This document shows positions 8,467-17,437 of a stretch of DNA of 64,000 nucleotides, in pieces (the stretch's first letter is position 1; each line of letters opens with the position of its first letter). The notes below the pieces were generated by a model, which had not been told where the DNA came from, did no database searches, and saw only the letters and a list, made by a program, of their open reading frames with translations. This stretch comes from Ignavibacteriales bacterium. Its GTDB lineage: Bacteria > Bacteroidota > Ignavibacteria > UBA10030. Position numbers and translations under genes: made by a program. Where the stretch lies: positions 62,001 to 126,000 of the forward strand of contig JAPLFQ010000023.1 of NCBI GenBank assembly GCA_026390595.1, given 5' to 3'.

Positions 8467-9732
8467 ATGCTCGACCTGAAATTTATCCGCGAAAATCTGG
8501 AGACCGTACTCAAGGGGGCCGAAGCCAAAGGCGCCACGATCAACCTCCAGGAAATCATAGCACTCGACGAACACCGTCGGAAGATGATCCAGGAAAACGA
8601 TTCCCTGAAAGCGCGCCGCAATGACGTCTCGGCGCAGATCGGGAAACTGAAAAAGGAGGCGGGCGATGCCGCTCCCGCAATTGCGGAAATGGAGACTGTC
8701 AAAAACCGCATCCAGGCCCTCGACGCCGAGCTCAGGGAAACCGAAGGAAAGCTGAACGAGCTCTTGCTGACCGTGCCGAACGTTCCGCACCCTTCCGTTC
8801 CCATCGGCAAGACACCCGCCGACAACAAGGACATCTTTCACTGGGGCGAAGTGCCAACCGTGGACTTCGAGCTCAAACCTCATTGGGACATCACGGATCG
8901 ATTAGGCATTATCGACTTTGCACGCGGCTCAAAAGTCACGGGTGCCGGATTTCCGTTCTACGTAGGCAAAGGCGCTACCCTCGAGCGTGCTCTCATCAAC
9001 TTCTTCCTCGATCAGGCATTGGAGCGCGGGTACAAAGAGATCTTTCCACCGATCGTCGTCAACGAGGCCAGCGCACGGGGAACCGGACAGATTCCCGACA
9101 AAGAAGACCTGATGTATATTGTCGAACGCGATCAATTCTATATGGTCCCGACAGCGGAAGTGCCGGTCACGAATTTTCACCGTGATGAACTTCTGACGGA
9201 AAAGGATCTTCCCATTCGTTACGCGGCCTACACGCCGTGCTTCCGCCGTGAGGCCGGCTCGTACGGCAAGGATGTCCGCGGGCTCAACCGTCTTCATCAG
9301 TTTGACAAGGTGGAACTTGTGAAATTCGTTCTCCCTTCAACGTCGTACGATGAATTGGAATCACTCCGTTTGGACGCCGAACGCCTCCTTCAGCTCCTGG
9401 GCCTCCCCTACCGGACGCTGTTAATGTGCACCGGTGATATGGGATTCACCCAAACGAAGAAGTATGACCTTGAAGTCTGGGCACCCGGCCAGAACAAATG
9501 GCTGGAGGTCTCATCGTGCAGCAATTTTGAGGCTTTTCAGGCCAGAAGGATGAACTTGCGGTTCCGTCCGGCGAACGGATCGAAGCCGGAATTTGTTCAT
9601 ACTCTGAACGGTTCAGGCCTCGCGTTGCCAAGAGTCGTGGCTGCCCTGATTGAGCACTACCAGACCCCCGAGGGGAAGATCATCGTCCCGAAGGTTTTGC
9701 ATCGCTATACAGGGTTCGAAACCATCGGCTAG
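8467..9732 (+). CDS. serS: Seryl-tRNA synthetase
   Basis: A 421-residue class II aminoacyl-tRNA synthetase. An N-terminal antiparallel coiled-coil tRNA-binding arm (about 30-105, rich in K, E and R) precedes the catalytic domain. TAEVPVTNFHRDELL, the motif 2 loop CFRREAGSYGKDVRGLNRLH and motif 3 NGSGLALPRVVAALIEHYQ are all present. Length is standard. It starts 21 nt after the EEP lipoprotein and could share its transcript. Confidence 0.97.
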   Translation: MLDLKFIRENLETVLKGAEAKGATINLQEIIALDEHRRKMIQENDSLKARRNDVSAQIGKLKKEAGDAAPAIAEMETVKNRIQALDAELRETEGKLNELLLTVPNVPHPSVPIGKTPADNKDIFHWGEVPTVDFELKPHWDITDRLGIIDFARGSKVTGAGFPFYVGKGATLERALINFFLDQALERGYKEIFPPIVVNEASARGTGQIPDKEDLMYIVERDQFYMVPTAEVPVTNFHRDELLTEKDLPIRYAAYTPCFRREAGSYGKDVRGLNRLHQFDKVELVKFVLPSTSYDELESLRLDAERLLQLLGLPYRTLLMCTGDMGFTQTKKYDLEVWAPGQNKWLEVSSCSNFEAFQARRMNLRFRPANGSKPEFVHTLNGSGLALPRVVAALIEHYQTPEGKIIVPKVLHRYTGFETIG

Positions 9733-9744
9733 GCGAAGTTCTTT

Positions 9745-9822
9745 CTTTTCTGTTATCAGTCTCAGGGTTTTTGTGTCTGGTTTTCGATTTTTCATTCTCC
9801 CCCTTTTCATTTTGACTTGTTC
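9745..9822 (+). repeat. Low-complexity T-rich spacer
   Basis: The gap between serS and the first ABC gene consists of degenerate tracts built on ttttc/ttttg/attttc words, such as ttttcgatttttcattctcc. Similar degenerate tracts occur at 11785-11846, 35371-35422 and 57001-57064. It shows no hairpin or gene. Counting it as a repeat family is a judgement by eye. Confidence 0.3.
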
Positions 9823-11583
9823 ATGAAGCCATTACTGCGTCTCAAACCGTACTTGGTTCGCTACAAGCGCACGCTCCTCTGGGGTGTGGTGACGGTGATC
9901 GCGAGCAACCTGTTCACCGTTGTGCAGCCGATGTTCCTCGGTAAGGCAATTGATGCGCTCAAGACCGGCATCGATACTCATGCGGTGGTGGCAGGAGATC
10001 TTCTGCGCTGGGCAGTCATCATTGTCTCGTTCTCGCTTGTCGCCGGCTTCTTTACGTTCCTGACCCGCCAGACAATCATCGTCGTGTCGCGCCACATCGA
10101 ATTCGACCTCCGGAACAATCTCCTCTCGCATCTGCAGAGCTTGTCGTATTCGTATTTCCAAAACACGCCAACCGGCGACCTCATGGCGCACGCCACCAAC
10201 GACATCAGCGCAGTGCGCAATGTCGTCGGCCCCGGCATCATGTATCCGACCGATACGCTTCTGACATTTACCATGGTCCTCGGTTTGATGCTTGTCAAGG
10301 ACTGGCAGCTCACATTACTCGCCTTGATTCCGTTACCCTTTGCGTCACTTTTTGTCTATCTGCTGGGGAAGAGCATTCACAAGAAATCGCTCGAACGCCA
10401 GGCGCAGTTTTCGCTGCTGACGACCCGGGCTCAGGAGAATCTCTCCGGCATCAGGGTGATCAAGTCCTATGTCCGCGAGAAATACGAGATCGGCCTTTTC
10501 AGTAGGCTGAGCCGGGACTATCTCCAGAAGAACCTCGTTCTGGCCCGCATCCAGTCTCTGATGTGGCCGCTGATGTTCGGAATTGTCGGTTGCTCAATCA
10601 TCATCACCCTGTACGCTGGTGGACTGAAGGTGATCAGCGGAGAGCTCACAATCGGAGCACTGTCCGCCTTCCTCGCTTACCTGATCATGCTGATCTGGCC
10701 CGTGATCGCCTTCGGATGGGTCATTAATTTGCTTCAGCAAGGGGCAGCGTCGATGGAGCGTCTGTGTAAGATCCTGGACACTACGCCGGAAATCAAAGAC
10801 ACGGATGGGACGCTTGCGACGATCCAGGATATCGGAGGCGAGATCGAGTTTCGCGGAGTGAACTTCACGCACAAGGGGGCTGAGAGGCCAACGTTACTCA
10901 ACATCGATCTCAAAATCGAACGCGGCATGACAGTTGCCGTCGTGGGGTACACCGGATCCGGGAAAACCACACTCGTCAACCTCGTCCCGCGCCTCTACGA
11001 CATCACTGGGGGCAAGCTTCTGATTGACGGCGAAGACATCAGGAATATTCCCCTCTCTGTCCTGCGCACACACATAGGGTATGTTCCACAGGAGACATTC
11101 CTCTTCTCGGACTCTCTGGCGGAGAACATCCAATACGGGACCGATAACGGAACTGCCGGCCACGTTCGGGAAGCTGCAGAAATCTCCCAGATCGCAAAAG
11201 ACGTCCTGGAGTTTCCAAAGCAATTTGAAACAATGATCGGTGAGCGGGGCATCACTCTCTCGGGCGGGCAGAAACAGCGAACCAGCATCGCCCGGGCTCT
11301 CATGCGTCAACCGCGGATACTGATCCTCGATGACTGTCTCTCAGCTGTCGATACCTACACGGAAGAGGAGATTCTCCGGCGGCTGCGTGCCTTCATGAAG
11401 GGACGAACGAGCATTATCATCAGTCACAGGATTTCCACGGTCAAAGAAGCGGACCTGATCGTCGTGCTGGACAAGGGTCAGATTGTCGAGCGGGGCAGCC
11501 ATCACGAGCTGGTGGCTCATGGCGGCATCTATGCCGACCTGAACGAGAAGCAGCTGCTTGAACGAGAGCTCGAAGAACTGTAA
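9823..11583 (+). CDS. ABC exporter half-transporter with degenerate nucleotide site
   Basis: A 586-residue type IV ABC exporter with an N-terminal six-helix membrane domain (about 1-310) and a C-terminal ATPase domain. Walker A is VGYTGSGKTT near residue 375 and the signature LSGGQ near 478. Walker B reads ILILDDCLSAVD: the catalytic glutamate after the Walker B aspartate is an aspartate. This is the hallmark of the degenerate-site subunit in heterodimeric exporters such as TM287/288 and BmrCD. The partner is the next ABC gene, whose signature is LSVGQ. The substrate is unknown (drug or lipid are common). ATG 9823 is preferred to a TTG six bases upstream. Confidence 0.88.
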   Translation: MKPLLRLKPYLVRYKRTLLWGVVTVIASNLFTVVQPMFLGKAIDALKTGIDTHAVVAGDLLRWAVIIVSFSLVAGFFTFLTRQTIIVVSRHIEFDLRNNLLSHLQSLSYSYFQNTPTGDLMAHATNDISAVRNVVGPGIMYPTDTLLTFTMVLGLMLVKDWQLTLLALIPLPFASLFVYLLGKSIHKKSLERQAQFSLLTTRAQENLSGIRVIKSYVREKYEIGLFSRLSRDYLQKNLVLARIQSLMWPLMFGIVGCSIIITLYAGGLKVISGELTIGALSAFLAYLIMLIWPVIAFGWVINLLQQGAASMERLCKILDTTPEIKDTDGTLATIQDIGGEIEFRGVNFTHKGAERPTLLNIDLKIERGMTVAVVGYTGSGKTTLVNLVPRLYDITGGKLLIDGEDIRNIPLSVLRTHIGYVPQETFLFSDSLAENIQYGTDNGTAGHVREAAEISQIAKDVLEFPKQFETMIGERGITLSGGQKQRTSIARALMRQPRILILDDCLSAVDTYTEEEILRRLRAFMKGRTSIIISHRISTVKEADLIVVLDKGQIVERGSHHELVAHGGIYADLNEKQLLERELEEL

Positions 11584-11587
11584 TAGC

Positions 11588-11764
11588 GCATTACTCGAAC
11601 GGGCGTGGCGCGAAGCACGTGAAGCCCTGTATTGGCTCAGATTGTTAGACGCCTCCAGATTACTGGAAAGGAGGTCATTCATCGACGCTATCCAAGAAGC
11701 CGATGAGATTACGCGGATTCTTGGAGCGATTGTGAGTTCTGCACGCGGCAAGAGGAAGACATGA
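11588..11764 (+). pseudogene. Remnant of a four-helix-bundle (23S rRNA IVS-type) protein gene
   Basis: An open stretch of about 58 codons to TGA at 11762-11764 matches only the C-terminal half of the widespread four-helix-bundle protein family. Recognisable pieces are EAREALYWLRLLDAS, then EADEITRILGAIVSSARG. The N-terminal half of this roughly 120-residue family is absent, and the frame runs back into the end of the ABC gene with no start or ribosome binding site of its own. It looks like the 3' end of a gene truncated by rearrangement. A translated small protein is unlikely. Confidence 0.6.
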
Positions 11765-11784
11765 AGAGACATTTCGCTTCCCTC

Positions 11785-11846
11785 CAGTTTCATTTTGCCT
11801 TTCCCATTTTATCTTTTGATTTTGCATTTTCAATATTGAATTGACT
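11785..11846 (+). repeat. Low-complexity T-rich spacer
   Basis: Immediately before the second ABC gene, 62 bp are made of words such as ttttgattttgcattttc ending in attgaattgactt. The tract resembles the spacer at 9745-9822 before the first ABC gene: both end with the same ttgactt word just before a start codon. No ribosome binding site of usual strength is visible within it. Confidence 0.3.
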
Positions 11847-11847
11847 T

Positions 11848-13641
11848 ATGCACGAAGAAGAAGTTCTCGGTAAAGCGTACGACGCCCGCTTGATGCGGCG
11901 GCTGCTGAAGTATCTGCGGCCGTACCGCTGGCATGTGATTCTCGGAATCGCGCTGAGCATTCTCACGAGTGCCATGGAGGCTATCCGGCCATACTTCACA
12001 AAAGTGGCCGTGGATTCGAACATCGCTCAAAAAGACGCTCATGGCCTGCTGATTACTTCGATTCTCTTCTTTGCCGTCCTCATCGTTCGCGGTTTTGTCC
12101 AGTATGCGAACGCCTATTTGACACAGTGGATCGGCCAACAGACCATTTATGACCTCCGGATGGAGATTTTCACGCATCTTCAGAACCTCGCTCCAAAGTT
12201 CTACGACAAGAACCCGATTGGCCGCATGATTACACGGGTGACGAACGACGTTGAAGTGCTGAACGAGATGTTTTCGTCGGGTATCGTCATGGTGTTCAGC
12301 GACATCTTCACCATCATCGGCATTTTCTACTTCATGTTTACGATGAATTGGGAACTCTCTCTCGTATCGCTGAGCGTCCTCCCGCTCCTGTTCTACGGTA
12401 CGTTCCTCTTCCGCAAGAAGGCACGCGAAGCGTATCGTGAGGTTCGCACCCAGATCGCCCGCATCAACACGTTCATGCAGGAACACATCACGGGCATGAT
12501 GGTCGATCAGATTTTCAATCGGGAGAAGAAGTCATTTGACAAGTTTTCCGCCATCAACGCCGCCCACCGGGATGCCAACATCAAATCCATATTCTACTAC
12601 GCGGTGTTCTATCCGGGCGTCGATCTCATTGGCGCAATTTCAATAGGCCTGATCATCTGGTACGCCGGCGGCAACGTCCTTGGCGGAGCTGTGACGCTGG
12701 GAACCGTGATGGCCTTTCTGCAGTTCAACGAGATGTTCTGGCGGCCGATTCGCGATCTCTCGGAAAAATACAACATTCTGCAAACCGCAATGGCTTCGTC
12801 TGAGCGTATTTTCCAGCTCCTCGATGACAAGTCCATCGCGAATTCTCCCCAGGTGACCACGCCGCTGCCGTCAGTGAGCGGTGAGATCGAATTTCGCAAT
12901 ATCTGGTTCGCCTATCACACGCCGTCGGACGGAGCAAACTCGCCCGAGTGGGTGCTGAAGAACGTTTCCTTTCACGTGCAACCCGGACAAACAGTCGCTC
13001 TTGTGGGGCATACCGGCGCGGGCAAAACCTCCATCATCAGTCTGCTGAGCCGCTTCTATGAACACCAAAAGGGCGAGATTCTTGTCGACGGCATCAACAT
13101 CGATATGGTTCGGCCGGAAGAGCTGAGAAAGCACATTGCGGTCGTGCTCCAGGACGTTTTTCTCTTCTCGGGGGATATCAAGGGAAATATCAACCTCGGC
13201 GATCCGTCTATTCCTCTCGACCGCGTGAAAGAAGCGGCGCACATCGTTGGGGCTCACCGCTTCATCGAACAACTGCCCCGGCAATACGACGCCGAAGTGA
13301 AGGAACGCGGATCGACTCTTTCCGTGGGTCAGAAACAGCTCCTGTCGTTCGCAAGAGCACTGGCGTTCAATCCGCGGATTCTTGTGCTCGATGAAGCGAC
13401 GTCGAGCGTCGATACGGAAACAGAATTGCTCATTCAGGCGGCTATCAAAAAACTGTTGAAAGGCCGGACATCGATCGTCATTGCTCATCGCCTCTCGACA
13501 ATCCAGAGTGCGGACAAGATCATCGTCATGCACAAAGGCGAGATCCGTGAAATGGGGACTCATCAGGAACTCCTCGCGCACGATGGGATCTATCGAAAAC
13601 TCTATCGGTTACAGTACAAGGACCAAGAAATCAAATCATAG
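11848..13641 (+). CDS. ABC exporter half-transporter with canonical catalytic glutamate
   Basis: A 597-residue ABC exporter subunit with an N-terminal six-helix domain and a C-terminal ATPase. Walker A is VGHTGAGKTS near residue 386 and Walker B plus catalytic glutamate is ILVLDEATSSVD near 512. The signature is LSVGQ instead of LSGGQ. Combining this signature with the Walker A/B of the upstream subunit gives one degenerate and one competent ATP site, as in known heterodimeric exporters. The two genes are 264 bp apart, separated by a gene remnant and a T-rich spacer, but lie on the same strand. Confidence 0.88.
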   Translation: MHEEEVLGKAYDARLMRRLLKYLRPYRWHVILGIALSILTSAMEAIRPYFTKVAVDSNIAQKDAHGLLITSILFFAVLIVRGFVQYANAYLTQWIGQQTIYDLRMEIFTHLQNLAPKFYDKNPIGRMITRVTNDVEVLNEMFSSGIVMVFSDIFTIIGIFYFMFTMNWELSLVSLSVLPLLFYGTFLFRKKAREAYREVRTQIARINTFMQEHITGMMVDQIFNREKKSFDKFSAINAAHRDANIKSIFYYAVFYPGVDLIGAISIGLIIWYAGGNVLGGAVTLGTVMAFLQFNEMFWRPIRDLSEKYNILQTAMASSERIFQLLDDKSIANSPQVTTPLPSVSGEIEFRNIWFAYHTPSDGANSPEWVLKNVSFHVQPGQTVALVGHTGAGKTSIISLLSRFYEHQKGEILVDGINIDMVRPEELRKHIAVVLQDVFLFSGDIKGNINLGDPSIPLDRVKEAAHIVGAHRFIEQLPRQYDAEVKERGSTLSVGQKQLLSFARALAFNPRILVLDEATSSVDTETELLIQAAIKKLLKGRTSIVIAHRLSTIQSADKIIVMHKGEIREMGTHQELLAHDGIYRKLYRLQYKDQEIKS

Positions 13642-13772
13642 CCGCGAGTCAAGAGTGTGCGGCGATGCTGTAGAAGGAATTCCCTCAGTGCATACTCCGG
13701 CTCTGTTCTTCAAGACTCGCAGCCTCGTCGCAAACCATCAGCAACCCCATCCAATCTCAGGCCTCCACTGCC

Positions 13773-14786
13773 ATGTCCCAAAATAAGATTATTACCCTTG
13801 AACGTCACATCATCGAAGGTGAGCGGGCACACCCGGGCGCAAGCGGGAGTTTCTCGGGACTCCTTCGTGACCTGACACTCGCCATCAAGATCATCTCCCG
13901 TGAAGTCAGCAAGGCGGGGCTCGTCGATATTCTCGGCTCACTCGGACGCGAGAATATCCATGGAGATGAAGTCAAGAAACTGGATATCTATGCGAACGAG
14001 GCGATTTACAAGGCAATGGATCACGGCGGCCACCTGTGCGTGATGGCGTCGGAAGAACACGAGGATGTTCTGGATATCCCTGAACATTATCCGACTGGAA
14101 AGTATGTTCTTATCTTCGACCCGCTTGACGGTTCATCGAATATCGACGCGAACGTCACCATCGGCACGATTTTTTCCCTCTTCAGAAGGGTCAGCCCCTC
14201 CGGACCGGGCTCAATGTATGATTGTCTCCAGCCCGGATATAAGCAGGTCAGCGCAGGGTATGTGATGTACGGTTCGGCAACAATGATCGTGTACACCACC
14301 GGCGACGGCGTGCACGGATTCACGCTGGATCCAAGCATAGGAGAGTTCTTGCTCTCACACGAGAACATCCGCATTCCAAAAAAGGGCAGAATCTATAGTG
14401 TGAATGAAGGTAATTTTCATCGCTGGTCTGACGGAATGAAGAACTATGTCCGCTATCTTCAGGCTGAGGACAAAGCGACCGACCGGCCGTATTCCGCCCG
14501 CTATGTCGGTTCGCTGGTAGGAGACATCCAGCGTACGCTGTTGTATGGCGGCATTTTCATGTATCCGGCCGATTCGAAAAATCCCAAAGGAAAGCTCCGG
14601 CTTATGTATGAAGGGAATCCCATGGCGTTCCTGATCGAGCAGGCTGGCGGACGCGCCACGGACGGAATGCAGCGGATTCTGGATATTCAGCCACAGTCGC
14701 TCCACGAACGAACTCCGCTGATTCTCGGGAGCGAGGAAGACGTTCGGATTGCAGAGGAATTCATTCAGGGGAAGCGGAATCATTGA
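13773..14786 (+). CDS. fbp: Class I fructose-1,6-bisphosphatase
   Basis: A 337-residue class I FBPase, the gluconeogenic phosphatase acting on fructose-1,6-bisphosphate. The metal-binding and catalytic stretch DPLDGSSNID is near residues 116-125, preceded by MASEEHED. Later family motifs include YVGSLVGDIQRTLLYGGIF, then KLRLMYEGNPMAFLIEQAGG. Length is typical. The 131-bp gap upstream shows no clear promoter. The last four bases overlap the next gene. Confidence 0.95.
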   Translation: MSQNKIITLERHIIEGERAHPGASGSFSGLLRDLTLAIKIISREVSKAGLVDILGSLGRENIHGDEVKKLDIYANEAIYKAMDHGGHLCVMASEEHEDVLDIPEHYPTGKYVLIFDPLDGSSNIDANVTIGTIFSLFRRVSPSGPGSMYDCLQPGYKQVSAGYVMYGSATMIVYTTGDGVHGFTLDPSIGEFLLSHENIRIPKKGRIYSVNEGNFHRWSDGMKNYVRYLQAEDKATDRPYSARYVGSLVGDIQRTLLYGGIFMYPADSKNPKGKLRLMYEGNPMAFLIEQAGGRATDGMQRILDIQPQSLHERTPLILGSEEDVRIAEEFIQGKRNH

Positions 14787-15406
14787 GGACGGACCGCACG
14801 GTGAAGAGGCCGCAGCTCATCAGCAAGGCAACATTTGTCGTCGTTGACGTTGAAACGACCGGCATGAGCGCGACCGACGACCGCATCACGGAAATCGCGA
14901 TGATGAAAGTCCAGGACGGCGTTCTGGTCGATGAGTTCTCGACACTCGTCAATCCGCTGGTGACAATTCCGGCGTTTATCACGTCGATGACGGGCATCGA
15001 CAATGTCATGGTGCTTGATGCGCCGCCGGCGCGCGAGGTCGTCCCCTTCATCGCAGAATTCCTCGGCGACGCGGTCTTCGTTGCCCACAACGCTGCGTTC
15101 GACTGGGGATTCGTGTCGCACACTGCGAGGCGCGAACGCGGCATCGAACTCGACAATCAGCGGCTCTGCACGGTCAAACTCTCGGGCCGCATACTCCCTC
15201 ACCTGACCAGCAAGTCACTCGGCCCTGTGGCGGAACACCTGGACATAACAATCCCCGAACGCCACCGCGCGTCCGGGGATGCGTATGCAACAGCGCTGGT
15301 TCTTGTGAAATTCCTCTCGTACCTTCAGAAGAAGGAAAACCTCAGTACTGTCGAAGAGCTGCTCAAGTTCCAGTACGGCCGCTCATCTCACTTTTCACGC
15401 ACCTGA
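14783..15406 (+). CDS. DEDDh 3'-5' exonuclease (DNA polymerase III epsilon-like)
   Basis: A 207-residue RNase T/DnaQ-family exonuclease. All three Exo motifs are present: VVDVETTG (Exo I, D and E), AHNAAFDWGF (Exo II) and HRASGDAYAT (Exo III, histidine and aspartate), which places it in the DEDDh class. It is a stand-alone exonuclease without a polymerase or GIY-YIG domain and could proofread or trim DNA or RNA. The annotated start is a TTG overlapping the fbp stop; a GTG at 14801 is an alternative that loses six residues without touching the fold. Confidence 0.85.
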   Translation: MRTDRTVKRPQLISKATFVVVDVETTGMSATDDRITEIAMMKVQDGVLVDEFSTLVNPLVTIPAFITSMTGIDNVMVLDAPPAREVVPFIAEFLGDAVFVAHNAAFDWGFVSHTARRERGIELDNQRLCTVKLSGRILPHLTSKSLGPVAEHLDITIPERHRASGDAYATALVLVKFLSYLQKKENLSTVEELLKFQYGRSSHFSRT

Positions 15407-15429
15407 AGCTCTCCTGTTTCCTGCAGATG

Positions 15430-15927
15430 TTACGAATCCTTCTTCGGAGCCCACTTCTTCAGGAAATCAAACACCTTGTCGTGATCGTGATGATCACCGC
15501 TCTCGAGTGCACCGGTATCTTGTGAGTGCAGAAGTTTCCCCGTGCTTTCCAAAACGAAAATATGGGGGTACCCCTTCACCTGCGGAGATTTGGAAAGGAA
15601 CTTCTCGTTCTTGTTTTCTGGGCTCCAATTGATCTTCACAACGATATAATTCGTGTGAAGAAATTCCGATACGTCCTTGTTGTCCTGAAAGAACTTGTCG
15701 AGCTTGCGGCACCAGATGCACCATTCGCCTCCGACATCGAGCAGTATGCGCTGGTGTGTCTTCGCAGCCAGAACGATCGCGTCCTGAAGATCCTTCTCTG
15801 AGTCCCGCTTTGGGTCGAATTTCTCCCGTTGTGTCCCTTCTTCCTTCGGCGTCTCCTTCGTCTGGGCAACTGTGAAGCCCGACAGAATTGACACGAATAC
15901 GATAAGTGCAATGATCCGGCGTTTCAT
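15430..15927 (-). CDS. Secreted thioredoxin-like protein
   Basis: A 165-residue exported protein: a signal peptide (MKRRIIALIVFVSILSGFTVAQ) followed by a thioredoxin-fold domain with the redox motif GGEWCIWCRK. The fold resembles the thioredoxin_7/DsbD-gamma group that handles disulfides in the periplasm. The long acidic and basic linker after the signal peptide is probably disordered. ATG 15927 is chosen because an AGGAGGGG lies 5-6 nt upstream and the signal peptide begins there; a longer frame upstream has no such support. It converges with the exonuclease gene. Confidence 0.82.
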   Translation of the reverse strand: MKRRIIALIVFVSILSGFTVAQTKETPKEEGTQREKFDPKRDSEKDLQDAIVLAAKTHQRILLDVGGEWCIWCRKLDKFFQDNKDVSEFLHTNYIVVKINWSPENKNEKFLSKSPQVKGYPHIFVLESTGKLLHSQDTGALESGDHHDHDKVFDFLKKWAPKKDS

Positions 15928-15982
15928 GTACTCCCCTCCTTCTATGAGAAGATTCGTTGTGGTGTGATTTCGGTGAACTTCT

Positions 15983-17338
15983 TCAACGTGCTGTAGACCT
16001 CGGAATAGATACCAGGCCGGCATTTCCTTCCTTATCGACTGCCTGTACCCCGAAAAGATACTCGTCCTTGGATACCTTGAGTGTGATGGTCGTATCACGG
16101 GTGAATACACTTTTTTCCCACACTGGTGCGTGACTTTGCCTGTACCGCACAAGATATCCGGCAAGGTCCGATTCCGGGTTCCTGGACCACCGCAGGACGG
16201 TGTCATAGCCCAGTTGAGCGGTAAGTATCGTGGCTTTCTGAACCGGCTGCGGTGCCCGTGCAAGCGTTGCTATCGCCGCAGCATTGATGCGCGCAGCATT
16301 GGCACAATACTCGTAATCGACAAATTTGGGGAGGTCCCCGAGTTCCTTTCCGTTTTCAATCCTCACGTCCTGGTGCTGGTGATCATAATTTTCTTTCACT
16401 TCGCTGAACCGTACCGCCCGAAATCCGCGCTCGTGGAAGGGCCGGTGATCCCCTCCCCGGAGGAAACGATCGAGCCGATAAACCAGGTCCACACCGAATT
16501 TCGGATTGTACCTTTCACCAATCTCTTTGATGTATCGGGCAAGGGTGCGGGAGCCGCCGTCGTTTTCCAGGCCTTGCGATACTAGCTGCCGGAACGCCGC
16601 GCCTGTATCAAGAGGAGTGAACGCCTCGGAGAACAGCCGCACATAACGGGTCTCCCGAGTCCCGTCGCCGGCGACCGTACTCCCCACCATGTCAATGTTG
16701 AATACCGCTTCGACATTAAGCTTCTGTTTCTTGGCCATGTCAGCCCAGGCAGCTGCCCCAAGCAATCCCTGCTCTTCCCCTGCAAACGCGATAAACACAA
16801 TCGTCGCATCGAAGGAATACTTGCTAATCACACGGGCGAGCTCCATTGTCACTGCGGTTCCGGTTCCATCGTCGTTCGCCCCCGGCGCATCGCTCTTGAC
16901 ATCTAGAACGTTCGCCGCGCGCGAATCATAGTGGCCCCCAACCACAATCACTCTTTCGGCGGAGGGGCCGGGTTGGGCGGGTCTCAGGGTGGCAACCACA
17001 TTCACGACTTTTGTCGGAGTTGGTACACGCTGCGTGGGCGGGGACGTCGTTTCGAAAAACTCAACCGTCATCTGACCTTTGCTCGCCTGCGCGGATCGCT
17101 CAAATTCTGACATTATCCATCGTCGTGCCGCCCCGATTCCCCGCGTATCACTCACGGTGTCCGAAATCGTCAACCTGGTACCGAACCCGGCGAGTTTGTC
17201 AACCGTCGCTTTCAGATTCTTGCGGGAAATTTCCTTGAGAATTTTTTCCACATACGCATTCTTTGTCGGCGGCTGCTGGCCCAACCCAATCGCAACAACA
17301 AACAGACAAGCAATTGAAATGAAAAGTGGTTTTCGCAT
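15983..17338 (-). CDS. Secreted M28-family metallopeptidase with C-terminal Fn3-like domain
   Basis: A 451-residue exported zinc aminopeptidase/carboxypeptidase-type protein. After a signal peptide (about 1-20), zinc ligands and catalytic residues are seen in order: GGHYDSR, PGANDDGTG, AGEEQGLLG, NIDMVGS and the late histidines of GGDHRPFHERG and ENYDHQHQDV. The last 85 or so residues (from about 365) have the spacing of a fibronectin type III domain (LRWSRNPESDLAGYLVRYR). It probably degrades peptides in the periplasm or outside the cell. It lies 99 bp downstream of thrC on the same strand. Confidence 0.85.
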   Translation of the reverse strand: MRKPLFISIACLFVVAIGLGQQPPTKNAYVEKILKEISRKNLKATVDKLAGFGTRLTISDTVSDTRGIGAARRWIMSEFERSAQASKGQMTVEFFETTSPPTQRVPTPTKVVNVVATLRPAQPGPSAERVIVVGGHYDSRAANVLDVKSDAPGANDDGTGTAVTMELARVISKYSFDATIVFIAFAGEEQGLLGAAAWADMAKKQKLNVEAVFNIDMVGSTVAGDGTRETRYVRLFSEAFTPLDTGAAFRQLVSQGLENDGGSRTLARYIKEIGERYNPKFGVDLVYRLDRFLRGGDHRPFHERGFRAVRFSEVKENYDHQHQDVRIENGKELGDLPKFVDYEYCANAARINAAAIATLARAPQPVQKATILTAQLGYDTVLRWSRNPESDLAGYLVRYRQSHAPVWEKSVFTRDTTITLKVSKDEYLFGVQAVDKEGNAGLVSIPRSTAR

Positions 17339-17413
17339 GTCGTTCCCTCCAGCCTAGGACCTTCGTTCCACTGCAACGGCATCGTCGATCTGGCTCCCAG
17401 ATCATCCGATAAA

Positions 17414-17432
17414 CGGATCACCTGATGATCCG
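17414..17432 (-). other. Short hairpin between thrC and the M28 peptidase
   Basis: CGGATCA at 17414-17420 and TGATCCG at 17426-17432 form a 7-bp stem with a 5-nt loop directly after the thrC stop. There is no T-run on the minus strand, so it is at most a weak terminator or an RNA-stabilising end. It could be chance. Confidence 0.25.
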
Positions 17433-17437
17433 ATACC

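Noticed and set aside
15928-16263. Upstream extension of the thioredoxin-like gene
   Set aside because: AGGAGGGG and a signal peptide mark the start at 15927; the extension overlaps the M28 peptidase gene.
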